64,000 bases of DNA from Kamptonema formosum PCC 6407 (GCF_000332155.1 NZ_KB235903.1:2516803-2580802), one strand, 5' to 3'. Shown: positions 26,369-35,883, counted from the first letter of the stretch. Program-made: numbers and translations. Notes: generated from the sequence alone by a model not told the origin.

Positions 26369-27247
26369 TCAGGTGATTGAGTGCTTAGAGGTGGGATTGG
26401 CAAGTTCCCGTTGGGCCGTTTGGGCGATTTCTGTAATCTGTTGCTTGTCAACTGGTAGCGCGATCGCACCAGTATTAACGACAGTAGAATTTTCTGCCCC
26501 TAACCAGAGAAGATACTCAATATTACCAGCAGGGCCAACTAAAGGCGACCAAGTTAAACCACGATATTCCCATCCTAAAGCGATCGCGGCACAGCACACC
26601 TGATAAATTGCATCCGCTTGGTCAACCGCAGAACGCACGACACCTTTTTTGCCGATGCGATCGCGCCCTACCTCAAACTGCGGCTTCACCAGTAATACTA
26701 GCTCTTTTGGTGATATCAATAGCTCCGATAAGGCAGGTAAAATCTTAGTCAGCGAAATAAACGATACATCTGCTACACCCAAATCTGCGTAATTTCCACC
26801 ATCCTTAAGAGGTAACTCTCCGTAAAGCTCCGTAGCTGTCAAATATCGCAAATTGGTGCGTTCTTTCAAAATCACCCTAGTATCGTTCCGTAACCGCCAG
26901 TCAACTTGCCCATACCCAACATCTACACCATAAACCTTAGCCGCACCAGCTTGCAGCAGACAGTCCGTAAAACCTCCAGTAGAAATACCTCCGTCTAGGC
27001 AAATTCTACCTGCTACGGGAATATTAAAAACATCCAAAGCTTTAGCTAGTTTTTCGCCCCCTCTGGAAACGAAGGGGGGTCGCTCTTTAATTTTAATGAC
27101 AGCCAGAATGTCTACCTCGGTACCTGGTTTGTCAATCACCTGTTGATTAACCGTGACTTCCCCAGCCCTAATTAAACGTTGAGCTTGTTGCCTTGAGGCA
27201 CACAAATCTAAGTTTACCAATAATGCGTCCAGTCTTTGTTTAGCCAA
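26369..27247 (-). CDS. tlyA: TlyA-family rRNA 2'-O-methyltransferase (hemolysin A family)
   Basis: A 292-residue protein with an N-terminal S4 RNA-binding domain (RLDALLVNLDLCASRQQAQR, about 4-63) and an FtsJ-like SAM-dependent methyltransferase domain from about residue 62 (CLDGGISTGGFTDCLLQAGA, VYGVDVGYGQVDWRLRN, LVLLVKPQFEVGRD). TlyA methylates ribose in 16S and 23S rRNA in mycobacteria; cyanobacterial members are usually annotated only by family. It is the first gene of a probable two-gene unit. Confidence 0.9.
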   Translation of the reverse strand: MAKQRLDALLVNLDLCASRQQAQRLIRAGEVTVNQQVIDKPGTEVDILAVIKIKERPPFVSRGGEKLAKALDVFNIPVAGRICLDGGISTGGFTDCLLQAGAAKVYGVDVGYGQVDWRLRNDTRVILKERTNLRYLTATELYGELPLKDGGNYADLGVADVSFISLTKILPALSELLISPKELVLLVKPQFEVGRDRIGKKGVVRSAVDQADAIYQVCCAAIALGWEYRGLTWSPLVGPAGNIEYLLWLGAENSTVVNTGAIALPVDKQQITEIAQTAQRELANPTSKHSIT

Positions 27248-27680
27248 GGAATTTCATTCTGATAGATAAAGTTAGTAAAACTAGCCTAAAGTTTTTTGAC
27301 ATTTTATTACATACAACACAATCAATAATATATTACGACTTGAAATTTTAATTAAATAAATATTTCTCAAGATATAGCAACCGCCAAGGCGATTAGGACG
27401 TTCTGAGATCCTGCCACCATAGATTCTCTTCCTTTTTTCCCTTCTGCCCTTTTTTCCCTTCTTTCCCTAGCCCCTAGCCCCTAGCCCCTAGTCCCTAGCC
27501 CCTTTTTCCCCTAGTCCCTTCTTCCCCTAGCCCCTTCTTCCCCTACAGTGATTGCTATCACTTATCTCATAGATTACGATCACAAACGAGCATCCGTAGG
27601 ATCACATAGAAACTCTAGAATTTAGCTGATGATACGAATATAAAACGTCAACTCTCTATAGATTTATATCTAGCAAACCT
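27248..27680. other. Intergenic repeats upstream of tlyA and the 66-aa gene
   Basis: Contains the dispersed motif atagcaaccgccaagg (27374-27389) and a long tract of ctagccc / ctagtcc heptamers mixed with cttcccc (about 27425-27545). The AT-rich ends probably hold divergent promoters. No clear regulator site. Confidence 0.6.
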
Positions 27681-27881
27681 ATGCAAACTTTCGCTAACTT
27701 TCCCCTAGAAAATCCCTGCAAAAGCCAAGAAAATCCGATCGCTATTTTCAGCGGTGATATTATTCACATTCTTTATCCTAATGGGGAAGTAGAAGTAACT
27801 ACCGCTGAGCAAGTCGATCGCCGTCAAACCAAGATGCCCCTGGACAAATGCCTGGTTTGGGGATGTTTTGAAGAGTTTTAA
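27681..27881 (+). CDS. Small hypothetical protein
   Basis: A 66-residue protein (MQTFANFPLENPCKSQENPI...) with a compact beta-rich middle (IAIFSGDIIHILYPNGEVEV) and a C-terminal LVWGCFEEF. No strong ribosome binding site is visible. The composition looks coding and similar short proteins occur in cyanobacteria as far as I recall, but I assign no function. Confidence 0.5.
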   Translation: MQTFANFPLENPCKSQENPIAIFSGDIIHILYPNGEVEVTTAEQVDRRQTKMPLDKCLVWGCFEEF

Positions 27882-27931
27882 AAGCGGTGGGAACTAAAAA
27901 AAAGATTGGTTCGCCCCCAACATCCCAAGCA

Positions 27932-27977
27932 AAAGAGCGATCGCTCTTTAGCTGCGGTGCCAAAGGAGCGATCGCTC
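27932..27977. repeat. Two HIP1-centred palindromes
   Basis: A perfect 18-base palindrome (aaagagcgatcgctcttt, 27932-27949) and, 16 bases later, a second one (gagcgatcgctc, 27966-27977) are built around GCGATCGC. They lie between the convergent ends of the 66-aa gene and apcF and could act as a bidirectional terminator. Confidence 0.7.
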
Positions 27978-28087
27978 TCTTCCAAACTTGCCCACCCTGC
28001 GTACAGCGATGTTCTTTTCCCTCAGCTACCTTCCACTCTGTTAAATAATTGGTAGGAAAGCACAGACGCGATCGCCACCCGCATCAA

Positions 28088-28597
28088 CTAGATATCTTTC
28101 TCACTCAACTCACGGATCATGTAATCAAAAGGTTGATCCAAGAAAGCCCCAGTTTCAATTCCTGCTGCTGCCACTTCAGCATTGACAATATCTTTCAAAA
28201 TGCCAATCCCTACAACCGTCGGTCCAATTGGAACCCCCAGCGAATTGTAAGTTTCCCGCAAGCCTTGAAGCACGCGCTCATCGAGTACATCTGTACTTCC
28301 AGCTACCAGCGCGTAAGTAGCATAACGTAAGTAGTAATCCATGTCCCGCAGACAAGCCGCATAGCGGCGAGTAGTGTAGGCATTTCCACCCGGACGAATA
28401 AGTTCCGGCTGTTCCGCAAAAAGCTGCGTTCCAGCTTGTTTAACAATCGCCCCAGCATTACCATTAATTACTCTTGCTGCCTGCACTCGTGCAGTACCCG
28501 TCCCAAAATAGGATTTTAACCGCTCAATCCCATCCCGGTCTAGATACCGACCCGTCACATCGTAATTTCCAATCAGGCTGGTTACTGCATCCCGCAT
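28088..28597 (-). CDS. apcF: Allophycocyanin beta-18 subunit
   Basis: Starting at 28597 (MRDAVTSLIGNYDVTGRYLD) gives 169 residues, the usual length of ApcF. The longer frame to 28714 runs through a repeat and is rejected. The bilin-attachment Cys is C82 in RRYAACLRDMDYYLRYATYA, and N72 in the GGNAY motif is the site methylated in phycobiliprotein beta subunits. The sequence matches beta-18 in having a long acidic C-terminal end (PFDYMIRELSEKDI). ApcF sits in the phycobilisome core with ApcE and helps transfer energy to photosystem II. It is a single gene, as apcF usually is. Confidence 0.94.
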   Translation of the reverse strand: MRDAVTSLIGNYDVTGRYLDRDGIERLKSYFGTGTARVQAARVINGNAGAIVKQAGTQLFAEQPELIRPGGNAYTTRRYAACLRDMDYYLRYATYALVAGSTDVLDERVLQGLRETYNSLGVPIGPTVVGIGILKDIVNAEVAAAGIETGAFLDQPFDYMIRELSEKDI

Positions 28598-28633
28598 GAA
28601 ATTTTTCTCCCAACAAGCTTTATACACAGTTAA

Positions 28634-28738
28634 TTGACACTCCCACCTCTGAAGGCTTCGCCGTGAGCTGTGCCGAACGGAGATGAGATTCTTGACTAAA
28701 TTTGACACTCCCACCCCGATCGGAGATGGGATTCTTGA
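28634..28738. repeat. Two copies of an ACTCCCACC...GATTCTTGA module (possible IS200/IS605 ends)
   Basis: ttgacactcccacc followed by ggagatgrgattcttga occurs at 28634-28695 and again at 28702-28738. Such paired sequences resemble the hairpin-forming ends of cyanobacterial IS200/IS605 elements. No transposase or TnpB frame remains. The module sits 37-141 bases upstream of the apcF start, inside its promoter/leader region. Confidence 0.5.
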
Positions 28739-29016
28739 GGGCTAGGCGAACCTAACGCGCAATGGCTTAGCCAAAAAGCCTATACACACTCGCTCGAATT
28801 CGAGGTTGTGCTTATTTGGTGTTTGTGATTTTGGATGTCTTTATGATTTTACGGGATCGGTCGCCTAAGTCCTAACAAAGCATATTGAATATTTACAAGA
28901 ATTCCTAATTTACCACATTGGATTAGAGATTTGAGGTGTAAGATTTGAAAGCAATCAGAGCAGGGAGGTAGCAGCAGGCACGCAGATCCTGTTCCCAGCT
29001 ACAAGACTAAGCTTTT
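28739..29016. other. Spacer between apcF and glnA
   Basis: AT-rich, with no coding potential. It must hold the apcF promoter (minus strand), which I cannot place. It ends at the NtcA-type glnA promoter. Confidence 0.5.
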
Positions 29017-29058
29017 GTATCAAGAAATACAAACTTGTGACAGTCGAATGCCTATGAT
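29017..29058 (+). promoter_or_regulatory. NtcA-activated promoter of glnA
   Basis: A perfect NtcA box GTA-N8-TAC (gtatcaagaaatac, 29017-29030) is followed after exactly 22 bases by tatgat (29053-29058), which fits the TAN3T -10 element. This is the canonical layout of NtcA-dependent class II promoters, activated when 2-oxoglutarate is high (nitrogen shortage). glnA starts 64 bases after the -10. Confidence 0.85.
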
Positions 29059-29122
29059 CGCTCAAATCGTCTGTCAAAGAATCTGCGATCGCCGAGAGAT
29101 AACCAAAATAAGGAGTTAAGTA

Positions 29123-30544
29123 ATGTTCCAGACCCCACAAGAGTTCTTGAACTACGTTAAAGAAAATAACATTCAGATCATCGACCTCAAGTTTATTGAT
29201 ACGCCAGGTATATGGCAGCACCTCTCGCTCTATCAAGACCAAATTGACGAAACAGCCTTCACGGACGGCGTGCCTTTTGACGGTTCCAGCATTCGTGGCT
29301 GGAAAGCGATCAACGAATCAGACATGGCGATGGTACTCGATCCCAAAACTGCCTGGATCGACCCCTTCATGGCAGAACCCACTCTCAGCGTTATCTGTAG
29401 CATCATCGAACCTCGGACTGGCGAACCTTACAGCCGCGACCCCCGCACCATTGCCCAGAAAGCTGTAGATTACCTAATTACAACAGGCATCGGCGATACA
29501 GCCTTCTTTGGCCCTGAAGCCGAATTCTTCATCTTTGACGATGTGCGCTTCGACCAAAATCAGCACAGCGGCTATTACTATGTAGACTCCGTAGAAGGTC
29601 GCTGGAACTCTGGTCGCGAAGAACCAGGCGGCAACTTAGGCTACAAACCCCGCTACAAAGAAGGTTACTTCCCCGTCGCACCGACGGATACCTCCCAAGA
29701 TATGCGGACGGAAATGTTGCTAACGATGGCCAAATGCGGCGTACCCATCGAAAAGCATCACCACGAAGTCGCCACTGGCGGTCAGTGCGAACTCGGTTTC
29801 CGCTTTGGTACCTTGATCAAGGCGGCTGACGACCTAATGACCTATAAATACGTCATTAAGAACGTTGCTAAGAAGTACGGCAAAACAGTCACCTTTATGC
29901 CGAAACCGGTGTTCAACGATAACGGTTCCGGGATGCACACCCACCAGTCCATCTGGAAAGACGGCCAACCCCTATTCTGGGGTGACGGCTACGCCAATTT
30001 GAGTCAGATGGCACTACACTACATCGGTGGCTTGCTCAAGCACGCACCCGCTTTGTTGGCATTGACTAACCCCAGCACCAACTCTTACAAGCGTTTGGTT
30101 CCTGGTTTTGAAGCCCCTGTGAACTTAGCTTACTCCCAAGGAAACCGCTCTGCTTCGATTCGTATTCCTCTGTCGGGGGGCAACCCCAAGGCGAAGCGCT
30201 TAGAGTTCCGCTGTCCAGATGCAACTGCTAACCCTTATCTCGCCTTTGCAGCAATGCTTTGTGCAGGTATAGATGGTATCAAGAACCAAATTGACCCCGG
30301 CGACTCTTTGGATGTGGATATTTACGACCTCAGCCCTGAAGAGTTAAGCAAGATACCTTCGACTCCCGGTTCTTTGGAATTGGCCCTGGAAGCATTGGAG
30401 AAAGACCACGCTTTTATGACCGAGCCAGGGGTGTTTACGGAAGATTTTATCAATACTTGGATTTCTTACAAGTTGGATAATGAAGTCAACCCCATGCGCC
30501 TACGTCCCCATCCTTATGAGTTTGGTCTGTACTACGATTGCTAA
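29123..30544 (+). CDS. glnA: Glutamine synthetase type I
   Basis: A 473-residue GSI. It contains [11 protein letters not shown], the metal-ligand segment [32 protein letters not shown], the ATP-site motif [16 protein letters not shown] and the NRSASIRIP segment; [10 protein letters not shown] lies near the end. It condenses ammonium with glutamate, the main entry of nitrogen in cyanobacteria. A ribosome binding site (aaggag) lies nine bases before the ATG, an NtcA promoter lies upstream and a strong terminator follows, so it is monocistronic. The small inactivating proteins GifA/GifB are not encoded here. Confidence 0.97.
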   Translation: MFQTPQEFLNYVKENNIQIIDLKFIDTPGIWQHLSLYQDQIDETAFTDGVPFDGSSIRGWKAINESDMAMVLDPKTAWIDPFMAEPTLSVICSIIEPRTGEPYSRDPRTIAQKAVDYLITTGIGDTAFFGPEAEFFIFDDVRFDQNQHSGYYYVDSVEGRWNSGREEPGGNLGYKPRYKEGYFPVAPTDTSQDMRTEMLLTMAKCGVPIEKHHHEVATGGQCELGFRFGTLIKAADDLMTYKYVIKNVAKKYGKTVTFMPKPVFNDNGSGMHTHQSIWKDGQPLFWGDGYANLSQMALHYIGGLLKHAPALLALTNPSTNSYKRLVPGFEAPVNLAYSQGNRSASIRIPLSGGNPKAKRLEFRCPDATANPYLAFAAMLCAGIDGIKNQIDPGDSLDVDIYDLSPEELSKIPSTPGSLELALEALEKDHAFMTEPGVFTEDFINTWISYKLDNEVNPMRLRPHPYEFGLYYDC

Positions 30545-30621
30545 AAAATTAAAAATTAAAAATTAAAGATTAAAAATGGTAATAATTTCATTTTTAGTTC
30601 TTAGTTTTTAATTAATGAATT

Positions 30622-30647
30622 CGCCGCTAGTTAACGCGGCGTTTTTT
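30622..30647 (+). terminator. Rho-independent terminator of glnA
   Basis: A cgccgc / gcggcg stem with loop tagttaac is followed by six T, 78 bases after the glnA stop. Confidence 0.9.
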
Positions 30648-30919
30648 ATGCTTTGAATTTGATTATAGCAACCGCTTTCAGCGGTTACGATGCTCAGGGC
30701 TAGGGGCTAGGGGCTAGGGAAAGAAGGGGAAGAAGGGATAGGGGCTAGGATGCTCCGATGCTCAGGAAAGAAGGGGAAGAGGGGAAGAGAGTCAATGGTT
30801 TGGGTCATGAGCGAGTATCCTAACCCTTTCTATTATTGCCTCCTACCCCCTGCCCCCCTGCCTCCTGCCTTCTATTGCGTTACAATTTGAAAAGTGCCTT
30901 TACAAAAAAACATAAAACA
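30648..30919. other. Repeat-rich spacer upstream of the ferritin-like gene
   Basis: Holds the dispersed motif atagcaaccgctttcagcgg (30665-30684), ggggctaggg heptamers and agaaggggaaga purine repeats. No promoter elements were identified with confidence. An upstream in-frame extension of the next gene (from 30836) runs through low-complexity sequence and is not used. Confidence 0.6.
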
Positions 30920-31819
30920 ATGACTGTTGCCTATCCCCACAAACTTCGCAATGCTTTGGGTGCGCGAGAAATTCTAGAGCAGGTAGTGCGCGATCGCGAA
31001 ATTCATCTGATCACCATCAACCGCTACCGCTACAGCGAGCAGCGCAGTTGCAAAGACCTCACCGATTTAATCGAACTACTCGACGGTAAGCCAGCCGAAC
31101 TCGTGCGCGACCTTTCCCGCCACATCTCCGACGAGGCCCGCCATGCCTCATGGCTCACAGACTTGCTGATAGATTTAGGCGTTAGTGTCGGTACGCCGCC
31201 GGGAGTATTGTATATTAACGAGTTTGAAAAGCTACTCCAGCAGATAGACCCCGCCAAAAATCGGGATGATTTTGTAATTTCTTCCCTAGCCGCAATTAAT
31301 GTTACCGAAAAACGTGGTTGCGAATACTTTTCAGCTCATATCTACGCCCTGAAAAACGCTCCCCAGACGGAAGAAAACGTCAAAATTCGGGAAACCATCG
31401 AAAAGATTTTCCCAGAAGAAGCCGGTCACGTCCGTTGGGGAAACCGATGGCTAGCCCAAATTGCGGCCCAAAGCCCAGAACACCGCGAGAAGGTGGAACA
31501 AGCAAGGCGCAAGTATGTGGCGATCGAACAAGCTGCTTTTGAGTCGGGAATGGATATTATGCTGGGTGCTGAACTCCGCCGCGTTAGCAACCTCGTAGAT
31601 ATTGCTAATACAATGCCAATGTGGGAACGCCCTCAATACCTGATGGAACATCTACCGCAGGCATTGCTATCACCTGAGTTGCAAATGACCAGAATTGACG
31701 TGGCTCAAAGAGCTTGGCAGCGAGATCCGCAGGCATTTATGGAAAAATTTGTGCCCATGTTTCTCAATGGTATGAAGGGTCTTGAGAATAACCGTACTAA
31801 AACAGCGGCTAGTAAGTAA
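30920..31819 (+). CDS. Ferritin-like diiron-domain protein
   Basis: Using the ATG at 30920 (MTVAYPHKLRNALGAREILE) gives 299 residues. Two helical pairs carry diiron-type ligands: E72 and H75 in SDEARHASWL, E135 in KRGCEYFSAHI, and E167 and H170 in FPEEAGHVRWGNRW. This pattern fits the ferritin/hydroxylase-like superfamily. Members of this type in cyanobacteria have no settled role; oxygen-dependent oxidation or iron handling are possibilities from the fold only. It stands alone between glnA and a convergent peptidase gene. Confidence 0.8.
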   Translation: MTVAYPHKLRNALGAREILEQVVRDREIHLITINRYRYSEQRSCKDLTDLIELLDGKPAELVRDLSRHISDEARHASWLTDLLIDLGVSVGTPPGVLYINEFEKLLQQIDPAKNRDDFVISSLAAINVTEKRGCEYFSAHIYALKNAPQTEENVKIRETIEKIFPEEAGHVRWGNRWLAQIAAQSPEHREKVEQARRKYVAIEQAAFESGMDIMLGAELRRVSNLVDIANTMPMWERPQYLMEHLPQALLSPELQMTRIDVAQRAWQRDPQAFMEKFVPMFLNGMKGLENNRTKTAASK

Positions 31820-31836
31820 ATCTCGCATTAAATACT

Positions 31837-31903
31837 TGTCATTGTTCGCTGTGCTCCGCAATCGCCGAGTCTCTGCGATTGCTTCGCACAGCGAACAATG
31901 ACA
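31837..31903. terminator. Long inverted repeat between convergent genes
   Basis: An 18-base arm (tgtcattgttcgctgtgc) is perfectly repeated inverted at 31886-31903, with further pairing inside (gcaatcgc / gcgattgc). It starts 18 bases after the ferritin-like gene and ends 10 bases before the end of the convergent gene, so a bidirectional terminator role is plausible. Confidence 0.6.
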
Positions 31904-31913
31904 GATCGTAATA

Positions 31914-32933
31914 TTAAAACTTTAATTGCGGCACGCCTTCCAAAAAAGGGCCGCTCAACATTAACACAGTCATCGGCTCTAAGTTGCCGCTAACCTTCAA
32001 ATTCTTATCTTTTTGAAACTGCTCGATATCTGTTTTCAAAACACCAGAATTATATCCTAATTTCGTTAAATAATTAATAGCTTGCTGGTCAGTTATGGAG
32101 ATATCCGTAGAACGGAAAATGGGAATGTATTGTTCCCGCCAAATTCCAGCAAAAGAGGCTTTATTAAAATTAAAAATTCTTCCCCGCGAGGGATCGCCAA
32201 TAATAGCTACATCGTCGTTCATTGCCAGCAAAGCCACTGCGTGTGGCAGCTTTCTCCCCCCGTCAAACAGCCAAACCGCTAACACTCCAGGGCGATTAAT
32301 TTGCTGCATTTGCTCCCAACTGGGAGTTAGCTCAATACCATCCATTCCTAAAGCTCTTGCTGCTACAATTAACTGCGGCATCGAAGTTCCTAAACGGCTG
32401 GTTCTGGCTAAACGCGCAACACTTGATTCCGTCGCATCCATTCCCCATCTTTTTAATACTGTCGCCAAAGCCGCCGGGGCACAACTGCTGTTAGAAGTTT
32501 GTCGAAATACACCATTTGGTTGCAGATTATCTACTAATTCAGGATAAATTGGAGCGAGAAAATAGGATTCAGCCCCCGTAAATCCCCCCAATCCTAACAA
32601 GCCAATTAAAATTACTGCGGCTACTTGCGATCGCGCTGTCTCCCAACTGACTGTAAAGCCAATACCGCAGACTCCCGCCAGCATTACCCGCAGCAAAGTC
32701 CAAGTCACCTGCATCCCGTGAAAACGCCACTCAATCGGCAAAGCAGGCATTTGAGGCAGATTTAAAGCCAACAGCAGCAAAGCGACATAGAAAGCCAAAA
32801 AAGCTAGGGCGATCGCATCTTTGCCCTTAAATAAATCGTTAGCTGTCACTCCCGATCGAACTAAGACGCGCCCGAAACGCATTCCCCAAACAAACAGTAG
32901 CGAACTCAGCACCAGTGTGACAACTATTTCCAT
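31914..32933 (-). CDS. Membrane-anchored C39-type cysteine peptidase with C-terminal repeat-binding domain
   Basis: A 339-residue protein. Three or four hydrophobic segments occupy residues 1 to about 125. A C39-family papain-like domain follows (about 140-275) with the nucleophile in QTSNSSCAPAALATVLKRWG (C151), histidine H231 (KLPHAVALL) and D247 (IIGDPSRG). The last 60 residues (ITDQQAINYLTKLGYNSGVL, then IEQFQKDKNLKVSG) resemble a peptidoglycan-binding type 1 domain. C39 domains usually cleave leader peptides at Gly-Gly inside ABC exporters; here there is no ABC module, so the substrate is unknown. Confidence 0.8.
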   Translation of the reverse strand: MEIVVTLVLSSLLFVWGMRFGRVLVRSGVTANDLFKGKDAIALAFLAFYVALLLLALNLPQMPALPIEWRFHGMQVTWTLLRVMLAGVCGIGFTVSWETARSQVAAVILIGLLGLGGFTGAESYFLAPIYPELVDNLQPNGVFRQTSNSSCAPAALATVLKRWGMDATESSVARLARTSRLGTSMPQLIVAARALGMDGIELTPSWEQMQQINRPGVLAVWLFDGGRKLPHAVALLAMNDDVAIIGDPSRGRIFNFNKASFAGIWREQYIPIFRSTDISITDQQAINYLTKLGYNSGVLKTDIEQFQKDKNLKVSGNLEPMTVLMLSGPFLEGVPQLKF

Positions 32934-33419
32934 AGGAGCAAAATTTTGTTGCTTAACTAGCGTTTTAACACGCTCTGCGATCGCCAGTCGGTTTTAAGGC
33001 AACGCATTACCTGAAAACAGACTTACCATCAATCTTATAATCAAGACTGATTATTTAAATAAATTCTATTTATTTGGTGGATAGTATTATCCTACAACAT
33101 TTACTTATCAATCAAATTTAATAATTGTTTTATCATTATAGTTAGAGTAAGGTAGAGTTAATAACCAAGTCAAGAAAACGTGCTGCTCCCAACAAGGGTA
33201 GCTCACACAACTCGGCCAATCAAAATATCGCTTTAATTAAAAGTGTCAAGTCAGCAGGGATAGTTTAAAGACTTATGCTCTAGCAATAAATCTTTAGTTC
33301 CTGCCTACCTGCGCTCGAAATAGTTCGCTAAACCTCAATTAGCGAACATCAAAAAAGCGCTTTGATAACCTTCAGTGAATGTCGTTACAGAAGATTATGA
33401 ATTGCAGCGAGGCTAGGCT
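32934..33419. other. Promoter region upstream of cmpA
   Basis: A 486-base AT-rich spacer without genes, and almost free of the heptamer repeats common elsewhere. It probably binds the LysR regulator CmpR, whose target is TTA-N7/8-TAA, but I could not pick one site confidently among the many AT-rich candidates. No perfect GTA-N8-TAC NtcA box was found; the nearest are GTA-N8-AAC. Confidence 0.5.
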
Positions 33420-34808
33420 ATGACTAAGTTTTCCGATCAATTTTCTCCCCTTTCTCGGCGTAAGTTTATCGCCACAGCAGGTGCATCTGCCCTGGGTTCA
33501 ATACTGCTTAAAGGTTGTTTGGGAAATCCCCCAGAACCCGTTGCAGATACCAGTGCTGGCGGCGGTACTGCCACTTCAGTACTTGCTGTTGCCAACGAGA
33601 AAAGAGTCGAAGGCATCGAAACTACAAAAATCACCTTGGGATATATTCCCATCGTTGAAGCCGCAGCATTAATTATTGCCCAAGAAAAAGGTTTTTTTGC
33701 CAAATATGGCATGACCGAAGTTACAATTGCCAAGCAAGCTAACTGGGGTTCAGCCAGAGATAACGTAGAAATTGGTTCTGCAGGTGGTGGGATAGACGGC
33801 GGCCAGTGGCAAATGCCGATGCCTTATCTAATTAGCCAAGGGTTAATTACTAAGAGTAGCGTCCAAATCCCAATGTATGTTTTAGCCCAGTTAAATACTC
33901 AGGGAAATGGTATTGCTGTCTCACTTAAACACGAAGGTAAAGGCTTAGGTCTTAAACTAGATCAATCTGCCCACGACTATATTAAAGACCTTGCTAAAGC
34001 GGGCACTCCCTTTAAAGCAGCCTACACCTTTCCCAAGGTTAATCAGGACTTCTGGATTCGTTATTGGTTAGCAGCAGGCAACATTGATCCCGATACAGAT
34101 GTTAGTTTGCTCACAGTACCGCCAGCCCAAACTGTCGCTAATATGAAAACTGGCAGTATGGATGGTTTCAGTACCGGCGATCCCTGGCCGCTGCGAATTG
34201 TGAAAGAAAAGATTGGCTTTATGTCAGCCCTTACTTCTCAAATTTGGAAAGGTCATCCAGAGGAATATTTAGCAATTCGTAGCGACTGGGTAGATAAACA
34301 TCCGAAGGCTACAGAAGCCATTTTAGCAGGATTAATTGAGGCCCAACAGTGGTGTGATAAACCTGAACATCGAGCCGAATTAGTTAGCATTGTTTCTAGT
34401 AAAAACTTCTTTGATGTACCTCCAGAAGTTTTAATCCCACCCTATTCAGGTAAATACATGATGGGTGATAACCAACCAGAAATCGACGACTTTAAAATGG
34501 GTCCGTTGTACTGGCATGATGGGATTGGCAACGTTTCTTATCCATACAAAAGTCACGATTTGTGGTTCTTAACCGAAAGCGTGCGTTGGGGTTTTCTGCC
34601 TACAACAACTTTGACAGATCGCAAGACAATCATTGACAAAGTCAACCGCGAAGATATTTGGAAAAAAGCCGCTAAATTAGCTGGAGTTGCTGAGGCTGAC
34701 ATTCCTACAAGTACTTCTCGCGGTGTGGAAAAGTTCTTTGATGGGAAAGAATTTAATCCCGACAAACCCGAAGATTATCTCAAGAGTTTGGCAATTAAAA
34801 AAGTTTGA
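33420..34808 (+). CDS. cmpA: Bicarbonate-binding lipoprotein of BCT1 transporter
   Basis: A 462-residue solute-binding lipoprotein with a twin-arginine-like start ([20 protein letters not shown]) and lipobox LKGC. It belongs to the NrtA/CmpA family. [48 protein letters not shown] and the ending LKSLAIKKV follow CmpA (bicarbonate) and differ from NrtA (nitrate), which has GGIDGAHILSPMPYL and TFPGGTHDLWMRYW at those places. I therefore call CmpA, the periplasmic HCO3- binder of the ATP-driven BCT1 system induced under low CO2. It heads the cluster cmpABCD. Confidence 0.9.
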   Translation: MTKFSDQFSPLSRRKFIATAGASALGSILLKGCLGNPPEPVADTSAGGGTATSVLAVANEKRVEGIETTKITLGYIPIVEAAALIIAQEKGFFAKYGMTEVTIAKQANWGSARDNVEIGSAGGGIDGGQWQMPMPYLISQGLITKSSVQIPMYVLAQLNTQGNGIAVSLKHEGKGLGLKLDQSAHDYIKDLAKAGTPFKAAYTFPKVNQDFWIRYWLAAGNIDPDTDVSLLTVPPAQTVANMKTGSMDGFSTGDPWPLRIVKEKIGFMSALTSQIWKGHPEEYLAIRSDWVDKHPKATEAILAGLIEAQQWCDKPEHRAELVSIVSSKNFFDVPPEVLIPPYSGKYMMGDNQPEIDDFKMGPLYWHDGIGNVSYPYKSHDLWFLTESVRWGFLPTTTLTDRKTIIDKVNREDIWKKAAKLAGVAEADIPTSTSRGVEKFFDGKEFNPDKPEDYLKSLAIKKV

Positions 34809-35034
34809 TTCAGTTGACAGTTAACCGTTAACTGTTAATCGTTAATAGTTAACCCAAAATTTAGTCAGGACTTACGCAACTGTCACGCTCAAATCGACTT
34901 GTAGAGTGTGTCAGACTAAATTCTATAACGATTATCGAGGGTTTCAGCTTAGTAGAGCACCCTACGATATGTGTCGGTTGTGTAATTCCTGTTAGTCTCG
35001 CAAAACCATAGTAAAAACACAGGAGATTAGTAGG
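34809..35034. repeat. cmpA-cmpB spacer with GTTAACT heptamers
   Basis: Bases 34813-34854 hold imperfect cagttaac / cgttaac heptamer units. tcaggacttacgcaa follows at 34865-34879, a motif also found at 45841 and 55133. The spacing of 226 bases is long for an operon. Confidence 0.7.
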
Positions 35035-35880
35035 ATGGCTGTAAGTACAAATCGGAGAGGCGGAGTAAATACTCAAGGAATGTTGGGTGAGTTTTGGAAG
35101 AAAAATTCTCAGAGTATTTTACCTCCACTTTTGGGCATATTTGGGTTTCTATTTGTTTGGCAGTTCCTATCAAGTTCTGGACTGATTAAGCTACCGGGAC
35201 CTAGCAGTTTGTGGACTGATGAACGGACGCGGATTTTACTGATGTATCCTTTTATGAACTCCAAAACTTATGGAGTTGGCTTGTTTTGGCAAACTTTAGC
35301 AAGTTTGGAACGGGTGGCGAAAGGCTACACTCTAGCGGCGGTTGTGGGAATTGGTACGGGGGTTTTGGTAGGTACAAACCCTTTTCTTAATAAAGCTTTA
35401 GATCCGATTTTCCAATTTCTGCGGATGGTTGCACCTTTGGCATGGGTTCCGATTGCTTTGGCTGCCTTGCAACAAAATGAACCTGCGGCTTTGTTCGTGA
35501 TTTTTGTAACTTCGGTTTGGCCGATTTTAATCAACACTGCTGAAGGTGTTCGCCAAATTCCTGATGATTACAATAATGTTGCGAAGGTGTTGCAACTTTC
35601 GCGGAAGGAATATTATCTAAATATTTTGTTTCCTTCAGCACTTCCCTACATTTTTACAGGCTTGAGAATTGCGATTGGTTTGGCTTGGTTAGCGATTATT
35701 GCAGCAGAAATTGTGATGTCGGGGATTACGGGTATTGGCTTCTTTATTTGGAATGCTTACCAGCAAAACTACATCAGCGAAATTTTGTTAGCTGTAGTTT
35801 ACATTGGCGCTGTTGGTTTGATTCTGGATCGGTTGATGGCTTGGTTGCAGCAAAAGATTGCTCCTCCTCAAGGGAAGTAG
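35035..35880 (+). CDS. cmpB: Bicarbonate ABC transporter permease
   Basis: A 281-residue inner-membrane permease of the NrtB/CmpB/SsuC type, with about six hydrophobic segments and the cytoplasmic EAA-like loop (NNVAKVLQLSRKEYYLNILF, then PSALPYIFTGLRI) that docks on the ATPase. The start at 35035 follows a ggagattagtagg ribosome binding region. The identity as CmpB rests on its place between cmpA and cmpC. Confidence 0.9.
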   Translation: MAVSTNRRGGVNTQGMLGEFWKKNSQSILPPLLGIFGFLFVWQFLSSSGLIKLPGPSSLWTDERTRILLMYPFMNSKTYGVGLFWQTLASLERVAKGYTLAAVVGIGTGVLVGTNPFLNKALDPIFQFLRMVAPLAWVPIALAALQQNEPAALFVIFVTSVWPILINTAEGVRQIPDDYNNVAKVLQLSRKEYYLNILFPSALPYIFTGLRIAIGLAWLAIIAAEIVMSGITGIGFFIWNAYQQNYISEILLAVVYIGAVGLILDRLMAWLQQKIAPPQGK

Positions 35881-35883
35881 TTT

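Noticed and set aside
28598-28714. Longer N-terminus for ApcF
   Set aside because: It runs through a repeat module, and ApcF proteins begin at MRDAV, giving the standard 169 residues.
33140-33215. NtcA sites upstream of cmpA
   Set aside because: Only GTA-N8-AAC near-matches (gtagagttaataac, gtagctcacacaac) without a properly spaced -10; not enough to call.
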